Assembly: GCA_964342575.1 (NCBI GenBank)
Contig: CAYFGZ010000004.1
Location: 1-64,000, forward strand
Origin: GCA-002701455 sp964342575
GTDB taxonomy: Bacteria; Pseudomonadota; Alphaproteobacteria; Thalassobaculales; Thalassobaculaceae
Direction: 5' to 3'
DNA length: 64,000 nt
Position numbers and translations under genes: made by a program. The notes beneath the pieces were generated by a model. The model had not been told where the DNA came from. It ran no database searches and was given only the letters and a program-made list of their open reading frames with translations. Positions 8,114 to 16,916 of this stretch are shown in pieces (within the stretch, counting starts at the first letter, position 1; the number at the start of each line of letters is the position of its first letter).

Positions 8114-10281
8114 CCGGGATACCTAACTTTTCAAGTATACCATTTGATATGGAGCCGCCATCTTGCGGGACGGCCGATAGGGTTGATCAGAAGCCTGAGG
8201 AGACAATTTGGAAGACGCCCGAGGGCATAGAAGTCAAATCACTTTACTCTAAAATTGATATCGAGAAACTGGATTTTCTCTCAGGTTGGCCTGGTTTACC
8301 TCCATTTGTTCGTGGTCCTTATCCAACAATGTACGTAACTAAACCATGGACGATACGGCAGTATGCTGGCTATTCCACCGCCGAAGAGTCTAATGCATTT
8401 TATCGGCGAAATTTATCGGCAGGCCAAAAAGGATTGTCAGTGGCCTTTGATTTAGCGACACACCGCGGCTATGATTCAGATCATCCTAGGGTTTCTGGTG
8501 ACGTGGGCATGGCGGGTGTTGCCATAGATTCCATTCTAGATATGCGCCAACTTTTTGATGGTATCCCGCTTGATAAAATGAGTGTCTCTATGACCATGAA
8601 TGGCGCAGTTCTTCCGATTTTGGCTCTATATATTGTAGCAGCGGAAGAGCAGGGAGTAAGTAAACAAAAATTGGCGGGAACCATTCAGAATGATATTCTC
8701 AAGGAGTTTATGGTCAGAAATACATATATTTACCCCCCTAGACCGTCTATGAAAGTAATATCAGATATATTTTCATACACATCAGGCGAGATGCCTCGGT
8801 TCAATTCCATAAGCATTTCGGGTTATCATATGCAAGAAGCTGGAGCGACGGCAGATTTAGAGCTGGCATACACAATAGCTGATGGTATTGAGTATGTGCG
8901 GGCTGGTCTAGAAGCTGGACTTAACATAGATGATTTCGCGCCTCGCCTATCTTTTTTCTGGGGGATAGGAATGAACTTCTTCATGGAGGTTGCAAAGATG
9001 CGCGCGGCTCGTCTTATCTGGGCGAACTTAATAAAGAAATATGAACCGATAGATCCCAGATCATTATCGCTCAGAACACATTGCCAAACTAGCGGTTGGA
9101 GCCTTACTGCGCAGGACGTTTTTAACAACGTTACTCGTACATGCATAGAAGCGTTGGCAGCAACTCATGGGCACACGCAATCGCTGCATACTAACGCACT
9201 AGATGAAGCACTTGCACTACCTACTGATTTTAGCGCACGAATTGCGAGAAATACACAATTGTTCATCCAACAGGAAACTGGAACTTGCAATGTGATCGAT
9301 CCATGGGGTGGAAGCTATTATATTGAAAGATTGACTTATGATCTGGCTAAAAAGGCTTTAGAACACATTGATGAAGTTGAAAGCCTTGGGGGCATGGCGA
9401 AGGCCATAGAAGCGGGAATCCCTAAAATGAGAATTGAGGAGGCTGCTGCTCGCACCCAAGCGCGAATAGATTCGGGTCGACAAGTAATTGTTGGCGTGAA
9501 TAGGCATCGTCCAAATAAAGAAGAGAAAATTGATGTTCTAAGGGTTGACAATGCAGAAGTGCGGAAACAACAAATAGAAAAACTAGATATTTTAAGGTCG
9601 GAGAGAGATTCGAAACAAGTCGAGAATAGGCTCGAAGCATTGACGAGCGCCGCAGAAAGGGGGGATGGTAACATGTTGGCGTTAGCTGTAGAAGCGGCGA
9701 GAGTTAAAGCAACGGTGGGGGAAATTACGTTTGCATTAGAAAAAGTCTTTGGTCGCCACGTAGCGGATGTAAAGAGTGTGTCTGGTGTATATAGCAGTGA
9801 AGTGGGAACTGACAGTGAAATGACGAATTGTGTGACACAACTGGTTCAAAAATTTCAAGAAATCGAAGGCCGACGGCCAAGGATATTAATAGCGAAAATG
9901 GGTCAAGATGGTCATGATCGAGGGCAAAAAGTGATTGCGAGTGCATTTGCTGATTTAGGATTTGACGTTGATATAGGACCTCTATTCCAAACGCCTGAAG
10001 AAGTCGCAAAACAGGCCGTTGAAAACGATGTTCACATAATTGGAGCCAGTTCTTTAGCTGCGGGCCATTTAATTTTAGTGCCTGAGCTTAAAAAAGCATT
10101 AGGGATTTTAGGACGTGATGATATAGTTATAGTCGTAGGCGGGGTGATTCCAGAGCAGGATTTTGAGGAATTGTATAAAGCGGGCGCCACAGCAATATTT
10201 CCTCCTGGAACGGTCATAACTGAGGCGGCTGGTAAACTGCTGCTGACATTGAGCGAAAGTCTAGGTCACCGTCTAAATTAA
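8110..10281 (+). CDS. mutB: Methylmalonyl-CoA mutase large (alpha) subunit
   Basis: A 723-residue adenosylcobalamin enzyme that carries the active site. The N-terminal substrate region has TIRQYAGYSTAEESN, the signature separating methylmalonyl-CoA mutase from isobutyryl-CoA mutase-type enzymes. The C-terminal cobalamin domain has the lower-ligand motif GQDGHDRG (His about residue 602), followed by FQTPEE and a Rossmann-like GGVIPEQD. Length is normal for the family. The ATG overlaps the mutA stop by four bases. The MeaB chaperone gene follows in the same direction about 70 bases later. The epimerase gene needed for the full propionate route is not in this window. Confidence 0.97.
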   Translation: MTGIPNFSSIPFDMEPPSCGTADRVDQKPEETIWKTPEGIEVKSLYSKIDIEKLDFLSGWPGLPPFVRGPYPTMYVTKPWTIRQYAGYSTAEESNAFYRRNLSAGQKGLSVAFDLATHRGYDSDHPRVSGDVGMAGVAIDSILDMRQLFDGIPLDKMSVSMTMNGAVLPILALYIVAAEEQGVSKQKLAGTIQNDILKEFMVRNTYIYPPRPSMKVISDIFSYTSGEMPRFNSISISGYHMQEAGATADLELAYTIADGIEYVRAGLEAGLNIDDFAPRLSFFWGIGMNFFMEVAKMRAARLIWANLIKKYEPIDPRSLSLRTHCQTSGWSLTAQDVFNNVTRTCIEALAATHGHTQSLHTNALDEALALPTDFSARIARNTQLFIQQETGTCNVIDPWGGSYYIERLTYDLAKKALEHIDEVESLGGMAKAIEAGIPKMRIEEAAARTQARIDSGRQVIVGVNRHRPNKEEKIDVLRVDNAEVRKQQIEKLDILRSERDSKQVENRLEALTSAAERGDGNMLALAVEAARVKATVGEITFALEKVFGRHVADVKSVSGVYSSEVGTDSEMTNCVTQLVQKFQEIEGRRPRILIAKMGQDGHDRGQKVIASAFADLGFDVDIGPLFQTPEEVAKQAVENDVHIIGASSLAAGHLILVPELKKALGILGRDDIVIVVGGVIPEQDFEELYKAGATAIFPPGTVITEAAGKLLLTLSESLGHRLN

Positions 10282-10291
10282 AATTATTAAA

Positions 10292-10328
10292 AACCCAGTT
10301 CTAATTAGTGGTCGTTTCTATCTGGGTT
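10292..10328 (+). repeat. Inverted repeat in the mutB-meaB spacer
   Basis: AACCCAG (10292-10298) and CTGGGTT (10322-10328) are perfect complements separated by 23 bases. The second arm covers an alternative TTG start at 10327 and lies just before the preferred meaB start. It could be a partial terminator, an RNA-processing stem or an operator. The loop is long and no T-run follows, so an intrinsic terminator is unlikely. Confidence 0.35.
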
Positions 10329-10350
10329 GAATTTGCAAAGGTCCAGTTCA

Positions 10351-11346
10351 ATGTCCACTGGCAAAAATAAGCTTGTAGTTGCTGACTATATAAATGGAAT
10401 CCGGAGCGGAGACAGGACTGTACTAGCTCGGGGAATTACTCTAGTTGAAAGCGCCCTTTGTGAGCATCGGGCCATGGCCGAGACGGTTTTAACTGAATTA
10501 CTACCAGAAGTAAAAACTTCCATTAGAATAGGCGTAACGGGGGTTCCTGGTGTTGGAAAAAGTACCTTTATTGAGGCTTTTGGTAGATATTTAACAACCT
10601 CGAACCACAAAGTGGCCGTTTTGGCGGTAGATCCCACTAGTACTCGTACAGGAGGGTCAATCCTTGGTGACAAAACCCGAATGCTGGAATTGAGTCGAGA
10701 TACCAATGCTTTCATAAGGCCATCTCCAACCTCGGGCACTCTGGGTGGAGTGACTCGAGCCACTCGCGAAACAATTACCCTTTGCGAGGCAGCAGGTTTT
10801 AACGTAATCCTAGTTGAAACCGTTGGAGTGGGGCAGTCAGAAATATCAGTCGCGGGGATGGTGGATTTTTTCCTGGCTCTCATGCTGCCTGGCGCGGGAG
10901 ACGAGTTGCAAGGAATAAAGAAGGGATTGCTGGAAATAGCTGATATGATTGCCGTGAACAAGGCGGACGGGGATATGATAACTGCTGCGCGAAGAGCTGC
11001 TTTAGAGTATGAACAGGCTCTGCATATTTTACAACCAATGAGTCCTAACTGGATTCCCTCTTCACTTGTTTGCAGCGCATTGACAGGTGATGGCTTGCCT
11101 GAAATTTGGAAAAAAATTGAAAATTTCAAGAAAATTTTAGAAACTTCTGGAGAGTGGCAAAAAAAACGCCAAGAGCAGAGAATAAACTGGATGTGGTCCA
11201 TGATAAGAGAGAGATTGATGGTTAGTGTTGAGAAAAACAAAGAGGCACAGGCGTTGGCCGCGGAGTTGGAGTTAGATGTAAAGGAGCAAAAAATTACGCC
11301 GGGTACAGCGGCTCTAAAGGTTTTAGCTGCTGCGAATATAAGATAA
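10351..11346 (+). CDS. meaB: MeaB/ArgK-type G-protein chaperone of methylmalonyl-CoA mutase
   Basis: A 331-residue P-loop GTPase that gates adenosylcobalamin loading and protects or reactivates the mutase. The Walker A motif is GVTGVPGVGKST (from about residue 61). Further family motifs are VDPTSTRTGGSILGDKTRM, VETVGVGQSE and the base-specificity motif NKADG. The start is set at ATG 10351, with AAAGG about 10 bases upstream; an upstream TTG at 10327 lies within an inverted repeat and is less likely. Position directly after mutAB supports the assignment. The next gene begins 12 bases after the stop. Confidence 0.95.
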   Translation: MSTGKNKLVVADYINGIRSGDRTVLARGITLVESALCEHRAMAETVLTELLPEVKTSIRIGVTGVPGVGKSTFIEAFGRYLTTSNHKVAVLAVDPTSTRTGGSILGDKTRMLELSRDTNAFIRPSPTSGTLGGVTRATRETITLCEAAGFNVILVETVGVGQSEISVAGMVDFFLALMLPGAGDELQGIKKGLLEIADMIAVNKADGDMITAARRAALEYEQALHILQPMSPNWIPSSLVCSALTGDGLPEIWKKIENFKKILETSGEWQKKRQEQRINWMWSMIRERLMVSVEKNKEAQALAAELELDVKEQKITPGTAALKVLAAANIR

Positions 11347-11358
11347 TGGAGATTATTC

Positions 11359-12483
11359 ATGATGAATATTAAACCTGCAGAAATTGGAATGGCCATCCAA
11401 GAGGTTGATACGCCAGCACTTTTGTTAGACTTGGATGCATTTGATTATAACGTAAAACTGATGTCGGATATCGTGAGAAAGTTAGGTGTTACTCATCGGC
11501 CGCATGCGAAAACACATAAATCACCAGTAATTGCAAGAAAACAGATGGCGGCCGGAGCAGTTGGCCAGTGTTGCCAAAAAGTAGGTGAAGCAGAGATTCT
11601 TGTGGCGGGGGGTGTAGATGACGTACTTGTCTCTAATCAGATAGTAGGTCGTCAAAAACTTGATCGGTTAGCCGGACTAGCATGCCAGGCTAACATAGGT
11701 GTTTGTGTTGACGATCATCAAAACATTCAGGACATAAATGAAGCAGCGAAGCGGTTTGGATCACAGATAGAAGTTTTAGTAGAAATTGATATTGGAGCGG
11801 GACGCTGTGGTGTTAGCCCGGACGCCGTTGCTGTGAATCTCGCAAAGCAAATCTCGGACCAATCGAACCTCACCTTTGCCGGTTTGCAGGCTTATCAAGG
11901 TAGAGCTCAACATATCCGCGGATACAACGAAAGAAGAGTAGCAATTGAAAAAGCGGGCAAACTTGTTCAGCAGACAGTGACTCTATTGGAGCAAGCGGGA
12001 TTAGGATGTCCTCGTGTAACTGGAGCAGGCACTGGCACTTTTCAATTTGAGGCTCAATCCGGTGTTTGGAACGAGTTACAGGCGGGGTCATATTGTTTCA
12101 TGGATGCTGATTATGGCTTAAACCTGAATGAGCAGGGCTCGTATTTTGATGATTTCCGGAATAGTCTATTCATATTGTCCACCATTATGAGTCATCCAAG
12201 CTCAGATAGAGCGGTACTAGATGCTGGACACAAAGCGACATCGATTGATTCTGGTTTGCCTGTCATAGCAGATCTCCATGGTATTAATTATGTTGGTGCA
12301 TCTGATGAGCATGGAACACTTGTAATCGGGGCCGACGCACCGAGCATAGAGATTGGTCAGAAAGTTCGTCTAATCCCTGGACATTGTGATCCGACGGTAA
12401 ACTTGCATGATTGGTATATTGGAGTTCGGAACAATATTGTCGAGGCTATATGGCCGGTTGCGGCTCGTGGAGCCGTATTTTAA
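11359..12483 (+). CDS. DSD1/D-threonine aldolase-family PLP enzyme, 3-hydroxyaspartate aldolase-like
   Basis: A 374-residue fold-type III PLP enzyme. The cofactor lysine is in RPHAKTHK (Lys about 51), and the C-terminal metal-binding region reads IPGHCDPTVNLHDWYIGVRN. The order and wording of motifs (CQKVGEAE, EIDIGAGRCGV, LQAYQG, ELQAGSYCFMDADYG) closely follow what I remember of beta-hydroxyaspartate aldolase (BhcC), which splits 3-hydroxyaspartate to glycine and glyoxylate. That substrate is inference; D-threonine or D-3-hydroxyaspartate aldolase activity is also possible. The other bhc cycle genes are absent nearby. GGAG lies shortly before tandem ATGs at 11359 and 11362. The 12-base gap after meaB suggests co-transcription. 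Confidence 0.8.
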   Translation: MMNIKPAEIGMAIQEVDTPALLLDLDAFDYNVKLMSDIVRKLGVTHRPHAKTHKSPVIARKQMAAGAVGQCCQKVGEAEILVAGGVDDVLVSNQIVGRQKLDRLAGLACQANIGVCVDDHQNIQDINEAAKRFGSQIEVLVEIDIGAGRCGVSPDAVAVNLAKQISDQSNLTFAGLQAYQGRAQHIRGYNERRVAIEKAGKLVQQTVTLLEQAGLGCPRVTGAGTGTFQFEAQSGVWNELQAGSYCFMDADYGLNLNEQGSYFDDFRNSLFILSTIMSHPSSDRAVLDAGHKATSIDSGLPVIADLHGINYVGASDEHGTLVIGADAPSIEIGQKVRLIPGHCDPTVNLHDWYIGVRNNIVEAIWPVAARGAVF

Positions 12484-12562
12484 AATTTGAGGGACAGTTG
12501 TTGTGCAAAAAAGTTCGGAAAAAATAATCTGGAAATGAAAAACAAAGTCGATTGTGTATAAA

Positions 12563-13018
12563 ATGCAAACAAACAAAATATTAGAGTCTGACGTATCAAT
12601 TCTGGACGAGCAAAATAATGTGATTGAAGAATTTGATTTATTTGATGAGTGGACGGATAAGTACGAATATCTAATTGATCTTGGGAAAAAATTGCCCGAA
12701 TTTCCCGAGGAATATAGGCGGGACGAATTTAAGCTAAAAGGATGTCAAAGTCAGGTCTGGTTAGTGGGAAAAATGGTGGAGGGTCGTTTGGTCTTTCAGG
12801 CAATAAGTGATGCAGCCATTGTGTCTGGATTGATCGCATTATTGCTGCGGATCTATTCAAATAGAAGTCCGAAAGAAATTTTAGCTAGTGACCTGAGTTG
12901 TCTGAACAAAATTGGCCTAGAGACACATTTGAGCCCCACTAGGAAAAACGGCCTTAGTTCAATGTTGGAGGCCATTTTGAATAGAGCCCAGTTGGAGCTG
13001 CAAGGCAACGAAAACTAG
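12563..13018 (+). CDS. sufE: SufE-type cysteine desulfurase sulfur acceptor
   Basis: A 151-residue SufE-family protein that accepts persulfide sulfur from the cysteine desulfurase SufS for Fe-S cluster assembly. The active cysteine lies in the conserved LKGCQSQVW (Cys about 61), preceded by the typical LIDLGKKLPEFPEEYR helix region. ATG 12563 is chosen; a GTG at 12554 three codons earlier is possible. The desulfurase and other suf genes are not in the window. An Fe-S scaffold-like gene follows 10 bases after the stop. Confidence 0.9.
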   Translation: MQTNKILESDVSILDEQNNVIEEFDLFDEWTDKYEYLIDLGKKLPEFPEEYRRDEFKLKGCQSQVWLVGKMVEGRLVFQAISDAAIVSGLIALLLRIYSNRSPKEILASDLSCLNKIGLETHLSPTRKNGLSSMLEAILNRAQLELQGNEN

Positions 13019-13028
13019 ATTGTTGATT

Positions 13029-13460
13029 ATGAAGTCAAATTTAAGTGAGGTGTACCAGGACAAGTTACTGGCTTACGCAGCAACTCTTAAAAAATATAAG
13101 CGGCTTGAGCAACCGAATGCTACGGCGACAGCTGTTTCACGGAGTTGTGGTAGCAGAGTGACAGTTGATTTAGTCCTAAAGGATAATTTAATTACGGAGT
13201 TCGGGTTAGATGTTGATGCATGTGCTTTAGGCTCAGCCTCTTCAGCTATTGTTGCAGAGAATATTTTGGGAAAAACGGTGGAGGAAGTGCAACTTCTCCG
13301 AGAATCAATATTTAAGATGTTGAAAGAAAATGGGCCGGTTCCTGAAGGCGATTGGGGAAGCTTTATCCTACTGCAACCGGCAAGAGACCTGGAAAACCGT
13401 CACCAATCGATTTGTTTGATTTTTGATGCCATGCTAGACGCTAGTAATGTGCGCAATTGA
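13029..13460 (+). CDS. NifU/IscU-like iron-sulfur cluster assembly scaffold-family protein
   Basis: A 143-residue protein with two of the cysteine motifs of the IscU/NifU N-terminal fold: SRSCGSRVTV (Cys about 40) and DACALGSASSAIVAENILGK (Cys about 65). A third cysteine near the C-terminus (HQSICLIF) is in the right general region. The usual acidic residue after the first cysteine is replaced by Gly-Ser, so it may be a divergent scaffold or acceptor. Its placement 10 bases after sufE supports a role in Fe-S assembly. ATG 13029 is preferred over TTG codons at 13020 and 13023. Confidence 0.75.
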   Translation: MKSNLSEVYQDKLLAYAATLKKYKRLEQPNATATAVSRSCGSRVTVDLVLKDNLITEFGLDVDACALGSASSAIVAENILGKTVEEVQLLRESIFKMLKENGPVPEGDWGSFILLQPARDLENRHQSICLIFDAMLDASNVRN

Positions 13461-13575
13461 TTAATCTAGCGATTCCTCAAGAAAAGGTTTTATTCTAGAT
13501 CAACAGATAACCCCTATTTGATTTGGCCTATTTATAATCATTGACAGCCAGTAAAAATAGAAGGATGGTCAACTT

Positions 13576-14061
13576 ATGGAAAAAGACGATGAGGCCGTTC
13601 AAATGATAACAGAGCCGGTCGTGGACATACGTGATTCCAACCGCCGTGCAGCTCTTTTCGAACGTATTCGTACAGATCACAGTGTCGAAATAGCAGAGGA
13701 TTACATTGAGCTAATTTCAGATCTTATAGAAATCCATGGTGAGGCTCGATTGGTGGACTTGGCATCTCACCTGGGTGTTAGTAAGCCCACCGTTAATGCT
13801 ACTATACAGCGGTTGCAAAAAGACGGATTCGTTTCATCAAAGCCATATAGGTCGATTTTTTTAACTGAAAAAGGAAGAGAGCTTGCCGATTGGTCTAGGG
13901 CTCGGCACAAAATTGTTCTCGATTTTCTTCATGCCATTGGAGTTCCCCCGGATATTGCCGAGGCTGATGCTGAAGGAATCGAGCATCACGTCAGTGCCGT
14001 GACACTTGAGGCTTTGGAGTGGGCTACATCACGCCTAAATAGGACCAAAAAAAGTGGTTAA
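13576..14061 (+). CDS. mntR: Manganese-responsive transcriptional regulator, MntR/DtxR family
   Basis: A 161-residue DNA-binding repressor. The winged helix-turn-helix spans about residues 50-95 (LVDLASHLGVSKPTVNATI, then a wing ending LTEKGRELA). The dimerisation/metal domain follows, with HKIVLDFLHAIGVP and AEADAEGIEHHVS supplying the His/Glu ligands of the family. AGGATGG precedes ATG 13576. No manganese transporter gene is adjacent; the neighbour is a drug-efflux gene running towards it, so the regulated targets are elsewhere or are the gene itself. Confidence 0.9.
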   Translation: MEKDDEAVQMITEPVVDIRDSNRRAALFERIRTDHSVEIAEDYIELISDLIEIHGEARLVDLASHLGVSKPTVNATIQRLQKDGFVSSKPYRSIFLTEKGRELADWSRARHKIVLDFLHAIGVPPDIAEADAEGIEHHVSAVTLEALEWATSRLNRTKKSG

Positions 14062-14088
14062 ATTAATTGACTTATTGGTGCAGCGATC

Positions 14089-15609
14089 CTATTTCCGAAC
14101 TTTTGCCAGAAATAGAAAAGGGCAAATGGCGAATGCGGTCATGCAAAAGGCGTAAAACGCGTTGATGTAGCCGATCATAATAGCCTGCCGAGTAACTTCG
14201 CTGCTCAAGGCCGCCAATCTTTCGACTCCATCTATCGACCATATGGCGAATAGTGAATCTTGAAAAGTGAGCGCTTCATTTAGTGGAGTAATACTTTGGG
14301 AAAGTTGCGCATAATTCATACCACCGGTTCTAATCATTATTGCAATACTAATGGATATGAAGACACTACTTCCGAAGTTTCTGACAAGGTGAAAGATGGA
14401 AGATCCCTCTGCGGTTTCTTTAGAATCAAGTTGGCTAAATGTAACGATAGTGAGAGGGACCCAAATTAGACCCACCCCCAAACCTTGGAGCCAAGTTGTC
14501 CATAAAACATCGAACATGGTCAGGTTAATGCTAAATTGTGCCATATACCAGCCAGATAATCCTTGGAGGAAAAAGCCGGCACACATCGTGTATCGAGGGT
14601 CTAGCTTGCTGCCACCCATAAACATAAAGGTAAAGCCAAGAAGAGTTCCCGTGCCTCTAATTCCTAAAATCATTCCTACTATTGAATCTGGGTATCCACG
14701 GAGGGTTTGTAGTAGAGCAGGTATAAGGGTGATAGGTGTGAAGTTAAGTAGGCCGAAAATAAACACGAAGATCAGACCCAAAGTATAGTTTCTTTTTAAT
14801 AATAGACGAGGGTTTAAAAATGGTCTGTCTGTAGTTATTGAATGAGAGATAAAAATATATATTCCGATTACGGCAGCGATCGCACACGAACTAATTTGCC
14901 AGTTATCGAACCAATCAAGGCGCTCTCCTCTATCAAGCATGAATTGGAAGGCTGCGATAGTTACTGCTAGCGATATAAACCCGGTCCAATCCAATTCGGT
15001 ATTTTTATCTGAGGAGTGCTGACGTATAAAAATTAATACACCGATCAGAGACGCCAAACCGCAGGGCACTATCATATAAAAAACCCACCGCCAACTGTAG
15101 GTTTCGCTTAGGTACCCCCCGAATATGGGCGCTATGATTGGACCTAGCACTACACCCATTCCAAAAATAGCATTCGCTGGGCCAATTTTCTCTTTTGGAT
15201 ATGCGTCAACTACAATCGCTTGACACAATGGTGGTAGTGGCGCACCGCAGGCCCCTTGCAAAAACCGATAAAATACCAACTCTTCAAGAGAGGTGGCAGT
15301 TCCACACAAAAAAGAGGAGACTGTGAATCCTATCACCGACCAAATTAATGTCTGCCTTCTTCCAAAACGTGTGCTTAGCCAGCCGGTCATAGGTGTCGCA
15401 ACAGCTGTTGCAATTATGTTAAAAGTTATTATTAAAGCTATTTCATCGGTTGTAGCCGATAGAGCTCCCTTTATTTGTGGCAATGATACATTCGCTATTG
15501 TGACTGTCATTGCATATAACATAGTTACCAGCGTTAGCGTCACCAATAGAGCGGCATTTTCAATATTTGTCGCTGGGGAAACGGTTGTTTTGATTTTAGG
15601 TTTAAGCAT
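14089..15609 (-). CDS. DHA2-family (EmrB/QacA) drug efflux MFS permease, 14 TM
   Basis: A 506-residue inner-membrane proton-coupled exporter with about 14 hydrophobic segments. Motif A appears as GWLSTRFGRRQT, and the antiporter motif C region as GMGVVLGPIIAPIFGGYLSE. The central region TYSWRWVFYMIVP is typical of the EmrB/QacA group. No EmrA-type membrane-fusion gene is adjacent, so it may work alone or with a remote partner. It converges on mntR with 27 bases between the stops. Its upstream gap (15610-15774) is shared with the divergent aminotransferase gene. Confidence 0.9.
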   Translation of the reverse strand: MLKPKIKTTVSPATNIENAALLVTLTLVTMLYAMTVTIANVSLPQIKGALSATTDEIALIITFNIIATAVATPMTGWLSTRFGRRQTLIWSVIGFTVSSFLCGTATSLEELVFYRFLQGACGAPLPPLCQAIVVDAYPKEKIGPANAIFGMGVVLGPIIAPIFGGYLSETYSWRWVFYMIVPCGLASLIGVLIFIRQHSSDKNTELDWTGFISLAVTIAAFQFMLDRGERLDWFDNWQISSCAIAAVIGIYIFISHSITTDRPFLNPRLLLKRNYTLGLIFVFIFGLLNFTPITLIPALLQTLRGYPDSIVGMILGIRGTGTLLGFTFMFMGGSKLDPRYTMCAGFFLQGLSGWYMAQFSINLTMFDVLWTTWLQGLGVGLIWVPLTIVTFSQLDSKETAEGSSIFHLVRNFGSSVFISISIAIMIRTGGMNYAQLSQSITPLNEALTFQDSLFAIWSIDGVERLAALSSEVTRQAIMIGYINAFYAFCMTAFAICPFLFLAKVRK

Positions 15610-15774
15610 TTCCTGTGTTGTATCTACTTTATCGTCTACTGAAAATATTTATCTATTCTCACTAGGATTTTTTCTCTTTTTTATGTTATCTGGACACATT
15701 GTTTATACGCTTTTCCAACAATGATCAGCAAACTATGATTTCTCTAGTTGGTTTTGTTCTAAAAGAGGTTGTTG

Positions 15775-16899
15775 ATGTCTTTATCTTCTAATTTTGGGTT
15801 GTTTTTGAACGATACCTTCGAACGTTTTTTGTCAGATGATGAACAGCTGTCTAGTAGAAAAAATTTAGACAGGCAAGCAGCATTTAACTCGTCAAGACGC
15901 ATGAATTTAAACGAGTCTTCATATCCCCCCTCTCCATATGTTATAGAAATGATGAAGTCGGCTTGCGCCGAGGTCCATAGATACCCCGATCCAAACTGGA
16001 CAGAGGTGACGAGCCGGTTGTCGGCTTATACAGGCATGCCGCAAGACAGGATAGTAATGGCTAGCGGCAGTGACGAGTTTATCGTTGCGGCGGGGCGCAT
16101 TACTTTATCACCGAGTACAGAAGTAGTTGCCCCAGCACCGTCTTTTCCTAGCTACTATAAAGCTGCTAGAACGAATGGTGCAAAGCTGATTTCAGTTCCT
16201 GTTAGACCTGATGGGGCTAATGATGTTGATAATATGCTATCGAAGATGACCAATGCTACCAGGCTTGTTTTCGCTGCCACACCAAATAACCCTACTGGGG
16301 CTATGATGTCGGCCGAAGATGTTGAACGCTTAGCCAAGAGTGTTCCCGATAACTCGCTATTAATACTTGACGAGGCTTATTATGAATTTGCCGTTCAGGC
16401 GGGCAGCGCCGAGCATTTGGAGGCAATGAGGTGTCGACGCGGTCCCTGGGCCGTATTTAGGACTTTTTCAAAGGCATTTGGTCTGGCCGGCATTAGAGTG
16501 GGATATGCTTTGTGTGGGTCGGAACAAGTTTATAGAGCTTTTCAGGCTGTCCGCAGCGTATTCAACGTTAATCTAGTGGCGCAAGTAGCCGCAGAAGCGG
16601 CTTTGAAGGATTTAGGTTACATGCGGAATATTGTTCGAAAAACTTTGGCTGAGGGATTTAGGTTGCGCGAGGGTCTAATAGATCTTGGTTGTAAACCATA
16701 TCCTAGCGCCGCAAATTTTGTTACGGCGTCAACGCCATTGTTGGCAGATATAGTAGTGGATAAACTCGCCCAGGAGGGAATATTAATTAGTGGGATTAAC
16801 ACGGCGGGGTTCGAAAAATATATTAGGGTAACGATTGGCACAAGAAATGATACAGACGCCTTTTTAAAAGCACTTAGCAGAGTCATCGTCGAAAAATAA
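15775..16899 (+). CDS. hisC: Histidinol-phosphate aminotransferase family enzyme
   Basis: A 374-residue fold-type I PLP aminotransferase. The cofactor lysine lies in RTFSKAFGLAGIRVGY (Lys about 233). Other family motifs are ASGSDEFI, TPNNPTG and LDEAYYEF. HisC converts imidazole-acetol phosphate to histidinol phosphate in histidine synthesis. The N-terminus is about 30 residues longer than usual before the MNLNESSYPPSP segment. ATG 15775 follows AGAGG by 6 bases and is preferred over TTGs at 15769 and 15772. No other his gene is near, so an aromatic or other acidic-substrate aminotransferase is possible. Confidence 0.82.
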   Translation: MSLSSNFGLFLNDTFERFLSDDEQLSSRKNLDRQAAFNSSRRMNLNESSYPPSPYVIEMMKSACAEVHRYPDPNWTEVTSRLSAYTGMPQDRIVMASGSDEFIVAAGRITLSPSTEVVAPAPSFPSYYKAARTNGAKLISVPVRPDGANDVDNMLSKMTNATRLVFAATPNNPTGAMMSAEDVERLAKSVPDNSLLILDEAYYEFAVQAGSAEHLEAMRCRRGPWAVFRTFSKAFGLAGIRVGYALCGSEQVYRAFQAVRSVFNVNLVAQVAAEAALKDLGYMRNIVRKTLAEGFRLREGLIDLGCKPYPSAANFVTASTPLLADIVVDKLAQEGILISGINTAGFEKYIRVTIGTRNDTDAFLKALSRVIVEK

Positions 16900-16916
16900 A
16901 TTTAATCCAAATCTAC

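Noticed and set aside
10386..11396. A 336-codon open frame on the minus strand opposite meaB
   Set aside because: The plus-strand frame has clear Walker A and other MeaB motifs; the antisense frame has no recognisable domain and looks like a mirror of codon bias.
13461..13575. Possible MntR box before mntR
   Set aside because: The region is AT-rich, but I found no convincing palindrome of the expected type.
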